This document shows positions 8,616 to 16,674 of a DNA stretch of 64,000 nucleotides, in pieces (the first letter of the stretch is position 1; every line of letters starts with the position of its first letter). The notes beneath the pieces are model-generated. The model was not told the DNA's origin, searched no databases, and saw nothing but the letters and a program-made list of their open reading frames with translations. A program made the position numbers and the translations under genes. This stretch comes from Roseateles sp. YR242 (GTDB taxonomy: Bacteria; Pseudomonadota; Gammaproteobacteria; Burkholderiales; Burkholderiaceae_C): assembly GCF_900109745.1 (NCBI RefSeq), contig NZ_FOAV01000002.1:310001-374000 (forward strand), read 5' to 3'.

Positions 8616-10336
8616 GCACGCCGCAGGCTTTGCGCGCGGGCAGGCGCCTTGTCCAGGGGGCCAAGACAGACGGGCCGCGCCAGGGCGTCCTGCATCGGCA
8701 GCGCCAAGGTCAGCGTCAACATGCGCTGGTCACGAGACACCAGCAGCTGCAGGTGTTGCGGGTCTTGTTGGTCCAGGGTGAGCAGCAGGTCGTCCAGCTT
8801 GCGGATGCGCCAGCCATTGCAGGCCACGATCTCGTCGCCCGCACTCAGGCCGGCGGCCAGCGCGGCCCCCTCCAGGAGCACCTGCTTGACGCTCAGCGTG
8901 CCATCCGCCTCCTGCACCCGCACACCGAGGCGCTGGGCCAGCGTCGGTTTCTCCGAACTCCAGCGCACGCCCAGGCGCTCCAGCAACTGCGGCAGGGGGA
9001 GATCGTCGCAGCCATGCACCCAGTGATGCAACGCCTGCGCCACCGCTTCGCCACCCAGCTCGGCCACGCGGGTGAAGATGCGCTCTTCGCTGATGGGCCC
9101 GCCCAGGCTTTCTCGCCACAGGGCACGCATCAGGTCGTCCAGCGAGCTGGTCCGTTCCGCGCTGCGCAGCGTCAGGTCCAGGGCCAACGCCACCATCGAG
9201 CCCTTGGCGTAATAACTCACCAGGGCATTGGGTGCGTTTTCGTCCTGCCGGTAGTATTTGGTCCAGGCCTCGAAGCTGGACTGCGCCACGCTCTGGTGCT
9301 TGCGCCCGGGGGCGCCCAGCACCTGGGTGAAGGTCTGGCCGATCAGCTTGAGGTAGCGCGGCTCGTCAATGAGGCCGCTGCGCACCAGGAACAGGTCGTC
9401 GTAGTAGGAGGTGAAACCTTCGAAGAACCACAGCAGCTGCGTGTAGTTCTCCTGCTCGTAGTCGTAGTGCGCAAAGGCATCCGGGCGCAGGCGCTTGACG
9501 TTCCAGGTGTGGAAGTACTCGTGGCTGATCAGGCCCAGCAGCTTCACATAGCCGTCGCTCATCTCGGGCTGGCCCAGGCGCGGGAGGTCCCGACGCGCGG
9601 CAATCAGCGCCGTGCTGCCCCGGTGTTCAAGCCCCCCGTAACCGTCTTCCACACAGTTCAGCAGGAAGACATAGCGATCCATCGGTGGCTTGGTCTTGTG
9701 CCCATGCCAGAAGACCATCTGTGCCTCGCAGATGCGCTGGGCATCCCGCAGCAGGCGCTCGCTGTCAAACACCGGCAGGGCGCCGGCCACCACGAATTCA
9801 TGCGGAACGCCCCCGGCGAGGAACTCCTCACGCCAGAAGGTGCCCAGTTCGAAGGGGTGGTCCACCAACTCGTCGTAATCAGCGGCCTGCCAGACACCGG
9901 GCTCATGCTGCGGCATGGCGGTCGCCACTTCCCAGCCTTCCGGCACGCCGGCCAACTCGATGCGATGGACCAGCGACTCCTTGCCATGCGCGCGCAGGCA
10001 CAGGCTGGTCGGGTTGAAGAATCCCCGCAGCGCATCCAGGAAGGCGGCCCGCACCGAGGTGTCGAACGCATACACCGGATAGGTCACCACCAGCGCACCC
10101 CGGCCGCTGCAATCAAACTCCCAGCGGTTCTTGGCCGTCTGGTGCACGGCCACGTCCCGGCTCCCCTGCCGTGCGCTCACCTGCCCCAGATGGCGGGAGA
10201 ACTCGCGCACCAGATAACTGCCCGGAATCCAGACCGGCAGGCTCAGCACCTGTCGCGCGGCAGGCGTCGGCACCGTCACGCTCACCTCAAAACGGTGGGC
10301 GTGCAGGTCGGCAATGGCAATGCGGTAGTGGATCAT
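8600..10336 (-). CDS. M61 family metallopeptidase with PDZ domain
   Basis: Predicted zinc aminopeptidase of the M61 (glycyl aminopeptidase) family, 578 aa. An N-terminal M61 beta domain (about 1-165) is followed by a thermolysin-like catalytic domain with the zinc motif HEYFH (about 272-276) and the third-ligand region FFEGFTSYYDDL (Glu about 306). A PDZ domain follows near the C-terminus (about 475-550, GAALAAGLSAGDEIV). No signal peptide is evident, so it is probably cytoplasmic. The start at 10336 fits the family (MIHYRIAIADLHAHRF). It precedes and overlaps the DUF3108 gene. Confidence 0.93.
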   Translation of the reverse strand: MIHYRIAIADLHAHRFEVSVTVPTPAARQVLSLPVWIPGSYLVREFSRHLGQVSARQGSRDVAVHQTAKNRWEFDCSGRGALVVTYPVYAFDTSVRAAFLDALRGFFNPTSLCLRAHGKESLVHRIELAGVPEGWEVATAMPQHEPGVWQAADYDELVDHPFELGTFWREEFLAGGVPHEFVVAGALPVFDSERLLRDAQRICEAQMVFWHGHKTKPPMDRYVFLLNCVEDGYGGLEHRGSTALIAARRDLPRLGQPEMSDGYVKLLGLISHEYFHTWNVKRLRPDAFAHYDYEQENYTQLLWFFEGFTSYYDDLFLVRSGLIDEPRYLKLIGQTFTQVLGAPGRKHQSVAQSSFEAWTKYYRQDENAPNALVSYYAKGSMVALALDLTLRSAERTSSLDDLMRALWRESLGGPISEERIFTRVAELGGEAVAQALHHWVHGCDDLPLPQLLERLGVRWSSEKPTLAQRLGVRVQEADGTLSVKQVLLEGAALAAGLSAGDEIVACNGWRIRKLDDLLLTLDQQDPQHLQLLVSRDQRMLTLTLALPMQDALARPVCLGPLDKAPARAQSLRRAWLGG

Positions 10337-10646
10337 TAGGCAAGCCTACCAAGGCTTGGTGGGGTTCTACACGTGTTTGGGCGGTTCTCGCTCGAATCAA
10401 GGGGAACTTTGAGGGGGACTGACGCCAAGGTGACACAGCGGAGGTACAGATCAGCCGAAAACCACCCTTGAGTGGGCGTCGGCGAACGGTGGATCGCCCG
10501 AGGATCAGGCAAGGGGCTCAGTGGGGGGCCATGGCACACCAGCCACAGACGCAACCTTCAAGGCAACCTTCAAGGCAACCGTCAAAGCCACCTTCAAAGC
10601 GGCCATTGAAGCGGCCATGAACGCGGCCAAAGGCCTGGGTTTGCCT
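10337..10646. other. Intergenic region with hairpin and 12-bp repeat array
   Basis: A 310-bp gap between the M61 gene start and the DUF3429 stop. It holds a small hairpin CAAGCCT-acca-AGGCTTG (10342-10359) just upstream of the M61 start and a palindrome ACACGTGT at about 10371. Further right is the degenerate 12-bp repeat array listed separately. I see no convincing gene; an ORF reading through the repeat on the plus strand runs on antisense to the DUF3429 gene. Confidence 0.6.
10551..10634. repeat. Degenerate 12-bp tandem repeat, seven units
   Basis: Seven consecutive 12-bp units start at 10551, 10563, 10575, 10587, 10599, 10611 and 10623. The first two are identical (GCAACCTTCAAG) and the rest drift (GCAACCGTCAAA, GCCACCTTCAAA, GCGGCCATTGAA). 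On the plus strand they would encode a four-residue period of A-T-F-K type, but no start and stop enclose a stand-alone gene. Confidence 0.75.
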
Positions 10647-11087
10647 TCAAGTCGCCTGCGCCGCCAGGAAGCAGCACAGCGCCGCGACCGCGCTCAGGCG
10701 GAAGCGCAATGTCAGCCAGGCGCTGGCGCCCAGCGCCGGGTAGATGCGGCGGTCCACCACGTAGCAGATGATCAGCATCACGCCATGCACCACCAGGCCG
10801 GCGTTGGGCGGCATCATCGAACCGACCCACGCCACCGCCATGGGCACCACGCCCCAGACAAAGGGGCCTGGGGAGGGAATGGTCTGGCGAAAACCCAGGC
10901 CCCAGTGGATCGCTCCCAGGAACGCCACCACCACGGTGGCGTAGTTGGTCAGCCCCATGAGGGTGTAGACGTGGGCATCCTCCCGCACCAGCCAGGCCAA
11001 CGCCGCCCCAAGGATGAAGGGGAACAGCCCGGCATAGCCCAGTTTCAGGGCCACCGGGTTGGGCGGGACGACAGTGCGTTCGGTCAT
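10647..11087 (-). CDS. DUF3429 family membrane protein
   Basis: Inner-membrane protein of 146 aa with about four to five transmembrane helices and no assigned function. Typical DUF3429 features are the GYAGLFPF start and the loops NYATVVVAFLGAIHWG and WVGSMMPPNAG. The ATG at 11087 (MTERTVV) was preferred over a TTG 12 bp upstream; neither has a clear ribosome site. It lies 51 bp after the DsbC-type gene on the same strand, probably in the same transcript. Eukaryotic relatives are described as TMEM69-like, which gives no clear role here. Confidence 0.8.
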   Translation of the reverse strand: MTERTVVPPNPVALKLGYAGLFPFILGAALAWLVREDAHVYTLMGLTNYATVVVAFLGAIHWGLGFRQTIPSPGPFVWGVVPMAVAWVGSMMPPNAGLVVHGVMLIICYVVDRRIYPALGASAWLTLRFRLSAVAALCCFLAAQAT

Positions 11088-11138
11088 GACAGATGGCAAT
11101 CAGGAAGAGCGATCGGGAAGCGCGATCAGGCGCGTTGA

Positions 11139-11864
11139 TCAGGATTTGGCGCTGCCCTGCGCCTGCAGCCGCTGCTCCAGTTGCTCGGTGCTCAGGGCGC
11201 CGGGCGCGCGGGTGCCGTCCTCGAAGACGATGGCCGGCGTGCCGGTGACCTTCACCTTGCGGCTCAGCTCCAGGTTGCGGTCGATGGCGCTGGCGTCGCA
11301 CTTGGCGTCCGGGCGGGGCAGCGGCGTGCCGGTGAGCATCCAGTCGCGCCAGGCGGCGGTGTTGTCCTTGGCGCACCAGGCGGCACGGGCCTTGTCCGGC
11401 GAATCCCCACCCAGGATGGGAATGACGAAGGTGTAGACCGTCACATTGCTCACGCCCTGCAGGGACTGCTCGAACCGCTTGCAGTAACCGCAGTTGGGGT
11501 CGGCAAACACGGCGATGCGGCGTTTGCCGTCGCCCTTCTTCCACACGATGGCGTCCTTCAGCGGCAGGCTGGAGAAGTCGACCATGGTGATCTTGGTGAT
11601 CCGGTCCTGCGTCAGGTTGCGGCGGTTCTTGAGGTCGATCATCTCGCCCTCAATCAGGTACTGACCCATCGCATCCGTGTAGCGGATCTCCGAGCCAATG
11701 CGCACCTCGAACAGGCCCGGGATGGGTGTGGCGCGGACCTCATCCAGCTTGATCTCCTTGGGCAGCGCAGCCCCGAGGTTCTTGCGGATGACATCTTCAT
11801 TGGCCTGCGCGGTGCAGCCGAACAGGGCCAGCATGCCGGCCAGCAGGGGAACGGACAACTTCAT
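11139..11864 (-). CDS. dsbC: DsbC/DsbG-type thiol:disulfide isomerase
   Basis: Periplasmic disulfide isomerase/reductase of 241 aa. The signal sequence (MKLSVPLLAGMLALFGCTAQA) is followed by a DsbC dimerisation domain (about 23-85) and a thioredoxin-fold domain with active site CGYC (C125, C128) in FADPNCGYCKRF and the cis-proline segment TGTPAIVF. Two more cysteines (AAWCAKD and DAKCDAS) match the structural disulfide of DsbC. The ATG at 11864 begins the signal peptide; the longer reading to 11954 is antisense to the monooxygenase gene end. The signal could also be read as a weak lipobox (LFGC). Confidence 0.92.
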   Translation of the reverse strand: MKLSVPLLAGMLALFGCTAQANEDVIRKNLGAALPKEIKLDEVRATPIPGLFEVRIGSEIRYTDAMGQYLIEGEMIDLKNRRNLTQDRITKITMVDFSSLPLKDAIVWKKGDGKRRIAVFADPNCGYCKRFEQSLQGVSNVTVYTFVIPILGGDSPDKARAAWCAKDNTAAWRDWMLTGTPLPRPDAKCDASAIDRNLELSRKVKVTGTPAIVFEDGTRAPGALSTEQLEQRLQAQGSAKS

Positions 11865-11923
11865 GGAACGGTTTCCTTCTTGCCCTCGGCGCAGGGCCGG
11901 AGGCGGGTCATACGGAATGAGGG

Positions 11924-13072
11924 TTACTGGCCGAGGGCGCGTGCTGTCAGCCACTTCTTGATGGGGCCTGCACGATCCACCAGCCGCAGGCCTTCGTTGC
12001 GCAAGCGGGAGATGACGGGGGCCTGGCTCGCAAAGCCGCGCAGCAGGCTGTCGGTCAGTTCACCCATGGCCCAGGTCGGGGCAATACGGGCGCGGGCATA
12101 ACGACGCAGGAGCTTTTCATCGCCCAGGTCGCGCCAGGATTCTCGGGCGGTGATCACATCCACCAGGGTTTCCACATCCGCCAGGCCCAGGTTCAGACCA
12201 TGGCCGGCCAGCGGGTGGACCAGGTGAGCTGCATCGCCCAGCAGCACCCAGCCGGGGCCGGAGAGCCGGTCGGCACGGGCCAGTTGCAAGGGCCAGGACT
12301 GGCGTTCGCCCGCCAGTTTCAGGGATCCCAGCACGCCGCCGGTGGCTTCCATCAGGGCCGATTCGAACTCGGCAGGGCCTGCCGCCAGCATGGCCTGGGC
12401 ACGCTCACGGGGCAGCGACCAGACAAAACCGTAGCTGTGGCCGGGTTCCGGGCGGTCAAACGGCAGCATGCCGAGGATGTCTGGCGACCGGAACCACTGC
12501 AGCGCCTGGCCCTGGTGCGGCTGGCTGGCCACCAGGCGGCCGGCCACGCCGAGGTGCCCATAGTCATGGCGCTCGAACTGCACGCCGTGCACCGACTGGG
12601 CCGTGATGGATTCACGCCCCTCGCACAAGGCCTCCAGGGCCGCCGGGACCGGCGCGCTGACGCGTTGCACATGGGGCGCGAAGCGCAGCGCCGCGTCCAG
12701 TTGTTCTTCCAGCGCGGCGGCATCCACGATGTGGGCCAACTCGCCGACGCCCTGCTCCCAGGCGCTGAATTGCAGGGAGGCGCCTGCGCGATCGCCCATC
12801 ACGCGCATGTCGTGCACGGGGGTGCGGGCATCTTCCGGCAGGGTGTCCCAGACGCGCAGGCGGTTGAGCAGCCGCACCGCCTGGGCGTTCAGCGCATAGG
12901 CGCGCACGTCCGCTCCCGGGGTGGCCGAGCGGCCGGCCGCCAGGCCGGCCTCGGTGATGGCCGCCGGCGCACGGCCCAGCAAGGCCACGCGATACCCTCT
13001 GGCACCCAGCGCCAGCGCGAGGCTGCGGCCGACGCAGCCACTGCCGCGCACCAGGACGTCGAACTTTTCCAT
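11924..13072 (-). CDS. UbiH/UbiF/COQ6-family FAD monooxygenase
   Basis: FAD-dependent aromatic hydroxylase of 382 aa, likely one of the ring hydroxylases of ubiquinone synthesis. The N-terminal dinucleotide fold is GSGCVGRSLALALGARGY, and the second FAD motif is GWVLLGDAAHLVHPLAGHGLNLGLADV, highly typical of the UbiH/COQ6 group. Which ring position it hydroxylates cannot be told from sequence. It lies upstream of dsbC on the same strand with about 60 bp between, and diverges from ychF over a 176-bp region holding a long inverted repeat. Confidence 0.87.
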   Translation of the reverse strand: MEKFDVLVRGSGCVGRSLALALGARGYRVALLGRAPAAITEAGLAAGRSATPGADVRAYALNAQAVRLLNRLRVWDTLPEDARTPVHDMRVMGDRAGASLQFSAWEQGVGELAHIVDAAALEEQLDAALRFAPHVQRVSAPVPAALEALCEGRESITAQSVHGVQFERHDYGHLGVAGRLVASQPHQGQALQWFRSPDILGMLPFDRPEPGHSYGFVWSLPRERAQAMLAAGPAEFESALMEATGGVLGSLKLAGERQSWPLQLARADRLSGPGWVLLGDAAHLVHPLAGHGLNLGLADVETLVDVITARESWRDLGDEKLLRRYARARIAPTWAMGELTDSLLRGFASQAPVISRLRNEGLRLVDRAGPIKKWLTARALGQ

Positions 13073-13093
13073 GGCCGGGATTGTAGGCAGGGC

Positions 13094-13124
13094 TTGAAGG
13101 GTGCCGTCCGCAGCCGCTTAAAAT
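13094..13124 (+). promoter_or_regulatory. Candidate sigma-70 promoter of ychF
   Basis: TTGAAG (13094-13099) and TAAAAT (13119-13124) are separated by 19 bp. The -10 matches TTAAAAT seen upstream of lysS. If real, the inverted repeat at 13138-13193 lies in the ychF mRNA leader. Confidence 0.4.
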
Positions 13125-13137
13125 GTTGGCTGAAGGG

Positions 13138-13193
13138 ATCTCTGCCTAGGGGCATTGCGGGTCGCGCGCCATTGCGAGCCGCTAGGCAGAGAT
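13138..13193. repeat. Perfect 12-bp inverted repeat upstream of ychF
   Basis: ATCTCTGCCTAG (13138-13149) and its exact complement CTAGGCAGAGAT (13182-13193) enclose a 32-nt GC-rich loop. The loop itself has two near copies of GCATTGCG/CCATTGCGAG. It sits in the divergent ubiH/ychF intergenic region, 55 bp before the ychF ATG. There is no T-tract, so it is not a normal terminator; an operator or a structured 5' leader is possible. Confidence 0.75.
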
Positions 13194-13248
13194 TCCTACT
13201 TGCCTGCTGCGCGTCGCTGCTGGCCTACAAGCAATCCGAAAGCCCCCC

Positions 13249-14343
13249 ATGAGCCTCAAATGCGGCATCGTGGGCCTGCCCAACGTGGGCAAGTCCACCC
13301 TCTTCAACGCGCTGACCAAGGCCGGCATCGCCGCCGAGAACTATCCGTTCTGCACCATCGAGCCCAATGTGGGCGTTGTGGAGCTGCCCGACCCCCGTCT
13401 GCAGAAATTGTCAGAAATCGTGAAACCGGAGCGCATCGTTCCGGCCATCGTTGAATTTGTGGACATTGCCGGCCTGGTGGCGGGTGCCTCCAAGGGTGAA
13501 GGCCTGGGCAACCAGTTTCTGAGCCACATCCGCGAGACCGACGCCATCGTCAACGTGGTGCGCTGCTTTGAAGACCCGAACGTCATCCACGTGAACGGCC
13601 GTGTGGACCCGATCTCCGACATCGAGGTCATCCAGACCGAGCTGTGCCTGGCCGACCTGGGCACCGTGGAAAAGAGCCTGCACCGCTACAACAAGGCGGC
13701 GCGCTCCGGCAACGACAAGGAAGCGGCTGCCCTGGTGAAGGTGCTGGAGAAGTGCCAGGCCGCCCTGAACGAAGCCAAGCCGGTGCGCGGCATCGATTTC
13801 AGCAAGGAAGAACTGGTCATCCTGAAGCCGCTGTGCCTGATCACCGCCAAGCCGGCGATGTTCGTGGGCAACGTGGCCGAAGACGGTTTCTCCAACAACC
13901 CCTTCCTGGACCGCCTGCAGGAATACGCTGCCTCGCAGAACGCGCCGGTCGTGGCCATCTGTGCCAAGACCGAGGCGGAGCTGTCGGAAATGGAAGATGA
14001 AGACCGTGCCCTGTTCCTGGCCGAGATGGGCCAGGACGAGCCCGGCCTGAACCGCCTGATCCGCGCCGGCTTCAAGCTGCTGGGCCTGCAGACCTATTTC
14101 ACCGCCGGTGTGAAGGAAGTGCGCGCCTGGACCATCCATATCGGCGACACCGCCCCGCAAGCGGCCGGTGTGATCCACACCGACTTCGAACGCGGCTTCA
14201 TCCGCGCGCAGACCATCGCCTTTGACGACTTCATCCAGTTCAAGGGTGAACAAGGCGCGAAGGACGCCGGCAAGATGCGCGCGGAAGGCAAGGAATATGT
14301 GGTGAAGGATGGGGATGTGTTGAACTTCCTGTTCAACGTCTGA
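13249..14343 (+). CDS. ychF: Redox-regulated ATPase YchF (Obg family)
   Basis: Cytoplasmic OBG-family P-loop protein of 364 aa that binds ATP rather than GTP and associates with ribosomes. The G1 loop GLPNVGKST is at about residues 8-16, followed by the switch I region [12 protein letters not shown], the G3 region [18 protein letters not shown] and a C-terminal TGS domain (about 280-364, ending [13 protein letters not shown] and [14 protein letters not shown]). The length matches the family. The ATG at 13249 gives the universally conserved start [16 protein letters not shown]. It is monocistronic, closed by a strong terminator. Confidence 0.97.
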   Translation: MSLKCGIVGLPNVGKSTLFNALTKAGIAAENYPFCTIEPNVGVVELPDPRLQKLSEIVKPERIVPAIVEFVDIAGLVAGASKGEGLGNQFLSHIRETDAIVNVVRCFEDPNVIHVNGRVDPISDIEVIQTELCLADLGTVEKSLHRYNKAARSGNDKEAAALVKVLEKCQAALNEAKPVRGIDFSKEELVILKPLCLITAKPAMFVGNVAEDGFSNNPFLDRLQEYAASQNAPVVAICAKTEAELSEMEDEDRALFLAEMGQDEPGLNRLIRAGFKLLGLQTYFTAGVKEVRAWTIHIGDTAPQAAGVIHTDFERGFIRAQTIAFDDFIQFKGEQGAKDAGKMRAEGKEYVVKDGDVLNFLFNV

Positions 14344-14407
14344 TCCACTTTTGACGTCCCACCGACGGCACGAAGCGCGTGCCGTTTGCGTGCCGTTCAA
14401 AGCGCAG

Positions 14408-14433
14408 AGCCCGGCAAACGCCGGGCTTTTTTC
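14408..14433 (+). terminator. Intrinsic terminator of ychF
   Basis: Perfect 8-bp stem AGCCCGGC-AAAC-GCCGGGCT (14408-14427) followed directly by TTTTTT. It ends just before the stop of the convergent methyltransferase gene at 14436. Confidence 0.92.
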
Positions 14434-14435
14434 GA

Positions 14436-15746
14436 TCACCACAAGCGCTGCGGATCGAGCCTGTACAAGCCCACATCCACTCGCCCCGCGAGGAACCCCG
14501 CTTCGCAGTAGCACAGGTAATACGCCCACAGCCGCCGGAACCGCTGGTCGAAGCCCAGGGCCTCGATGGCGCCCCACTCGGCCTCGAAGCGGCGGCGCCA
14601 CTCCGCAAGCGTGGCGGCGTAACTGCGGCCAAAGCGGTCCTGCGTCGACAAGCTCAGCCCGACCCGCTGCGCCTCCATCGCCATGCGTGCGGGCGTGGGC
14701 AGCATCCCGCCCGGGAAAATGCAGCGCTGGATGAAGTCCGGATTCGCGCGATAGCGCTCGAAATACGCCTCGCCAATCGTGATGGCCTGCAGGACGGCAA
14801 CGCCGTCAGGCTTGAGCCGATCGCGAAGTGTGGCGAAGTAGGCCGGCCAGTACGCCTCCCCCACCGCTTCGATCATCTCGATGGAGACGATGCGGTCGAA
14901 CTGCCCGTCAACGTCACGGTAATCCTGCAGGCGCAGATCCACACGGTCTTCGACGCCCCACGCCCGAGCCCGCGCCTGCGCAAAGGCCAGCTGTTCAGAC
15001 GACAGGGTCACCCCCACCACCTCCGCACCGCAGCGCCGTGCCAGCGTGGCCGCCAAGGTGCCCCACCCACAGCCGATCTCCAGCACGCGTTGGCCCGGGC
15101 GCACATCCAGCAGCTCAATGATGCGATCCAGCCGCCGGGCCTGCGCGGCCTCCAGCGATTCGGTCGCGTTCCAGGCTTCCCAGGCCGGCGCGGCGGCCAC
15201 CGGGGCTACGCCGCCGTCGTCCGCGTAAAGCGCGCTGGAGTACAGCATGGTGTCGTCCAGCCACCGTTGATAGAACCCGTTGCCCAGGTCGTAGTGCGCG
15301 GAGATGTTGTGCCGGCTGCCCCGGCGGGTGTTGGCATGGGCGCGATGAACCGCCTGGGCCAGCCAACGCGCGGGGCCGCGTGCCTCGGTGACACCGCCCA
15401 GCGCTGCCTCGTTGGCAACCCCGAATGACAGCAACGCGGTCAAGTCGGGGGTGGTCCAGTCACCGTCCCGATAGGAAAACGCCAGGCCCAGATCGCCCTG
15501 CAGCAGCAGGCGCCATAGCGGGCGCCAGCGGCGCAGATGGAGCGCGGCCTTGGGGCCGGACAGCGGCCCCACCACTTCAACGCAGCGGCCGTCCGGCAAC
15601 GTCATCGCCAATTGGCCGTGCTGGACCCGTGACAGCAGGCGGCGCAGGGGCGCCTGCCAGGTCCGCAGCGGGTCACCATGAAGCGTGGCAGATTCAGACA
15701 AAGCCACTGGCGGGGCAGGCAAGGTCGTGCGCATGTTGTCGTACAT
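14436..15746 (-). CDS. Cyclopropane-fatty-acyl-phospholipid synthase-like methyltransferase (copy 1)
   Basis: SAM-dependent lipid methyltransferase of the CFA/mycolic-acid synthase family, 436 aa. Landmarks are NISAHYDLGNGFYQRWLDD and MLYSSALY ahead of the SAM motif VLEIGCGWG, then SIEMIEAVG and FPGGMLPTPARM. These enzymes methylate the double bond of unsaturated acyl chains in membrane lipid, giving cyclopropane or methyl-branched products. Alternative ATGs lie at 15746 and 15734; neither has a good ribosome site. It is the third gene of the minus-strand operon FAD oxidoreductase-DUF1365-CFA that begins at the GATCC-N18-TA promoter near 18.1 kb. A second relative is at 21.6 kb. Confidence 0.9.
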   Translation of the reverse strand: MYDNMRTTLPAPPVALSESATLHGDPLRTWQAPLRRLLSRVQHGQLAMTLPDGRCVEVVGPLSGPKAALHLRRWRPLWRLLLQGDLGLAFSYRDGDWTTPDLTALLSFGVANEAALGGVTEARGPARWLAQAVHRAHANTRRGSRHNISAHYDLGNGFYQRWLDDTMLYSSALYADDGGVAPVAAAPAWEAWNATESLEAAQARRLDRIIELLDVRPGQRVLEIGCGWGTLAATLARRCGAEVVGVTLSSEQLAFAQARARAWGVEDRVDLRLQDYRDVDGQFDRIVSIEMIEAVGEAYWPAYFATLRDRLKPDGVAVLQAITIGEAYFERYRANPDFIQRCIFPGGMLPTPARMAMEAQRVGLSLSTQDRFGRSYAATLAEWRRRFEAEWGAIEALGFDQRFRRLWAYYLCYCEAGFLAGRVDVGLYRLDPQRLW

Positions 15747-15783
15747 GGAGGAGAGTCCTGGCGTTTTTTCTTGACGGTACGAG

Positions 15784-16674
15784 TCAGGTCGTATCGTTGT
15801 GGCGAATGACGGTGAGCGCGCGGTCAGGCGGCTCCGGCCGCTGGTGCAGGCGCGCGCCCTTGAGCCAGAGCCGAAGCGCCTCCCAGTGAATGCCCACCAG
15901 CACCTTGAGCGTCAACAGCGGGTGGGTGACCAGCAAGCGCAGCAGCGCCGCATCGGTCAGCGGTGCGCGCAAGGCATCCAGCCGGGCGTTGAGGACGCAG
16001 GCCCCAGGCGCTTGCTGGCTGCCCTCGTGCACGCTCACGCCGATCGACAGGTGTTCTCGCGGCGGTTCGATTCGGAAGCGGTAGTGCATGGCCATGCCCA
16101 GGAAGGGCGAGACGTACAGCTGCTTGTCGCTGCATTGCTCTACCACCGCCGCCTGGCGCTGCGCCGGGGCGACTTCGATCAAATAGCTGTGACGCTGGTC
16201 GAAGGTGTTGTTGACCTCGTAGACCATGGCCTGCAACTCGCCATCAGGTCCATCACAGAACCAGACGCTCAGCGGGTTGAAGGCATAGCCGAGCAGCCTG
16301 GGCATCGTCAGCAAGCGGATCCGGCCGCCGGTGGGGAGTCCCGCCTGTGCAAGACGTGCGTCGATCAGCGCACGCAGTGCCGAGGCATCCCGTGCGTTGC
16401 CATCGCCATGATCGGTGGGCCGAAAGCTGAAGAGGTTGAAGCGCCCCAGGGAGAACCAGCGCAAGCGGGCGTCCAACGCCGGCAGTTCATCGATGTCGAG
16501 CAACAGCGAGAACATGCGGTAGTCCAGACGATGTCGCAATGGCTGCAGGCGCTGATGCATCACCCGGCCACGATAGATGGCAGAGCCGGGCTCCACCGCC
16601 AGGCGCGTCTTTGCCCCGGGTAGCTCACGCCCGGTTGGCAACTGCCCGCCTGCGCCAAGGTCGGGTGCGCTCAT
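15784..16674 (-). CDS. DUF1365 domain-containing protein
   Basis: Protein of 296 aa with a DUF1365 domain over most of its length. Recognisable parts are IYRGRVMHQRLQP, HRLDYRMFSLLLDIDEL, LGYAFNPLSVWFC and YVSPFLGMAMHYRFR. No catalytic residues are known for the family, but DUF1365 genes are habitually found between an FAD oxidoreductase and a CFA-type methyltransferase, exactly as here. The start overlaps the oxidoreductase stop by 4 bp and the methyltransferase begins 37 bp downstream, so the three should be co-translated. A role in acyl-chain modification is inferred from context. Confidence 0.88.
   Translation of the reverse strand: MSAPDLGAGGQLPTGRELPGAKTRLAVEPGSAIYRGRVMHQRLQPLRHRLDYRMFSLLLDIDELPALDARLRWFSLGRFNLFSFRPTDHGDGNARDASALRALIDARLAQAGLPTGGRIRLLTMPRLLGYAFNPLSVWFCDGPDGELQAMVYEVNNTFDQRHSYLIEVAPAQRQAAVVEQCSDKQLYVSPFLGMAMHYRFRIEPPREHLSIGVSVHEGSQQAPGACVLNARLDALRAPLTDAALLRLLVTHPLLTLKVLVGIHWEALRLWLKGARLHQRPEPPDRALTVIRHNDTT

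Noticed and set aside
10385-10405. Possible tRNA T-arm (GGTTCTCGCTCGAATC)
   Set aside because: No acceptor, D or anticodon stem can be formed around it.
10521-11138. Plus-strand ORF starting with the A-T-F-K repeat
   Set aside because: It continues antisense through the whole DUF3429 gene with no domain, so only the repeat itself is noteworthy.
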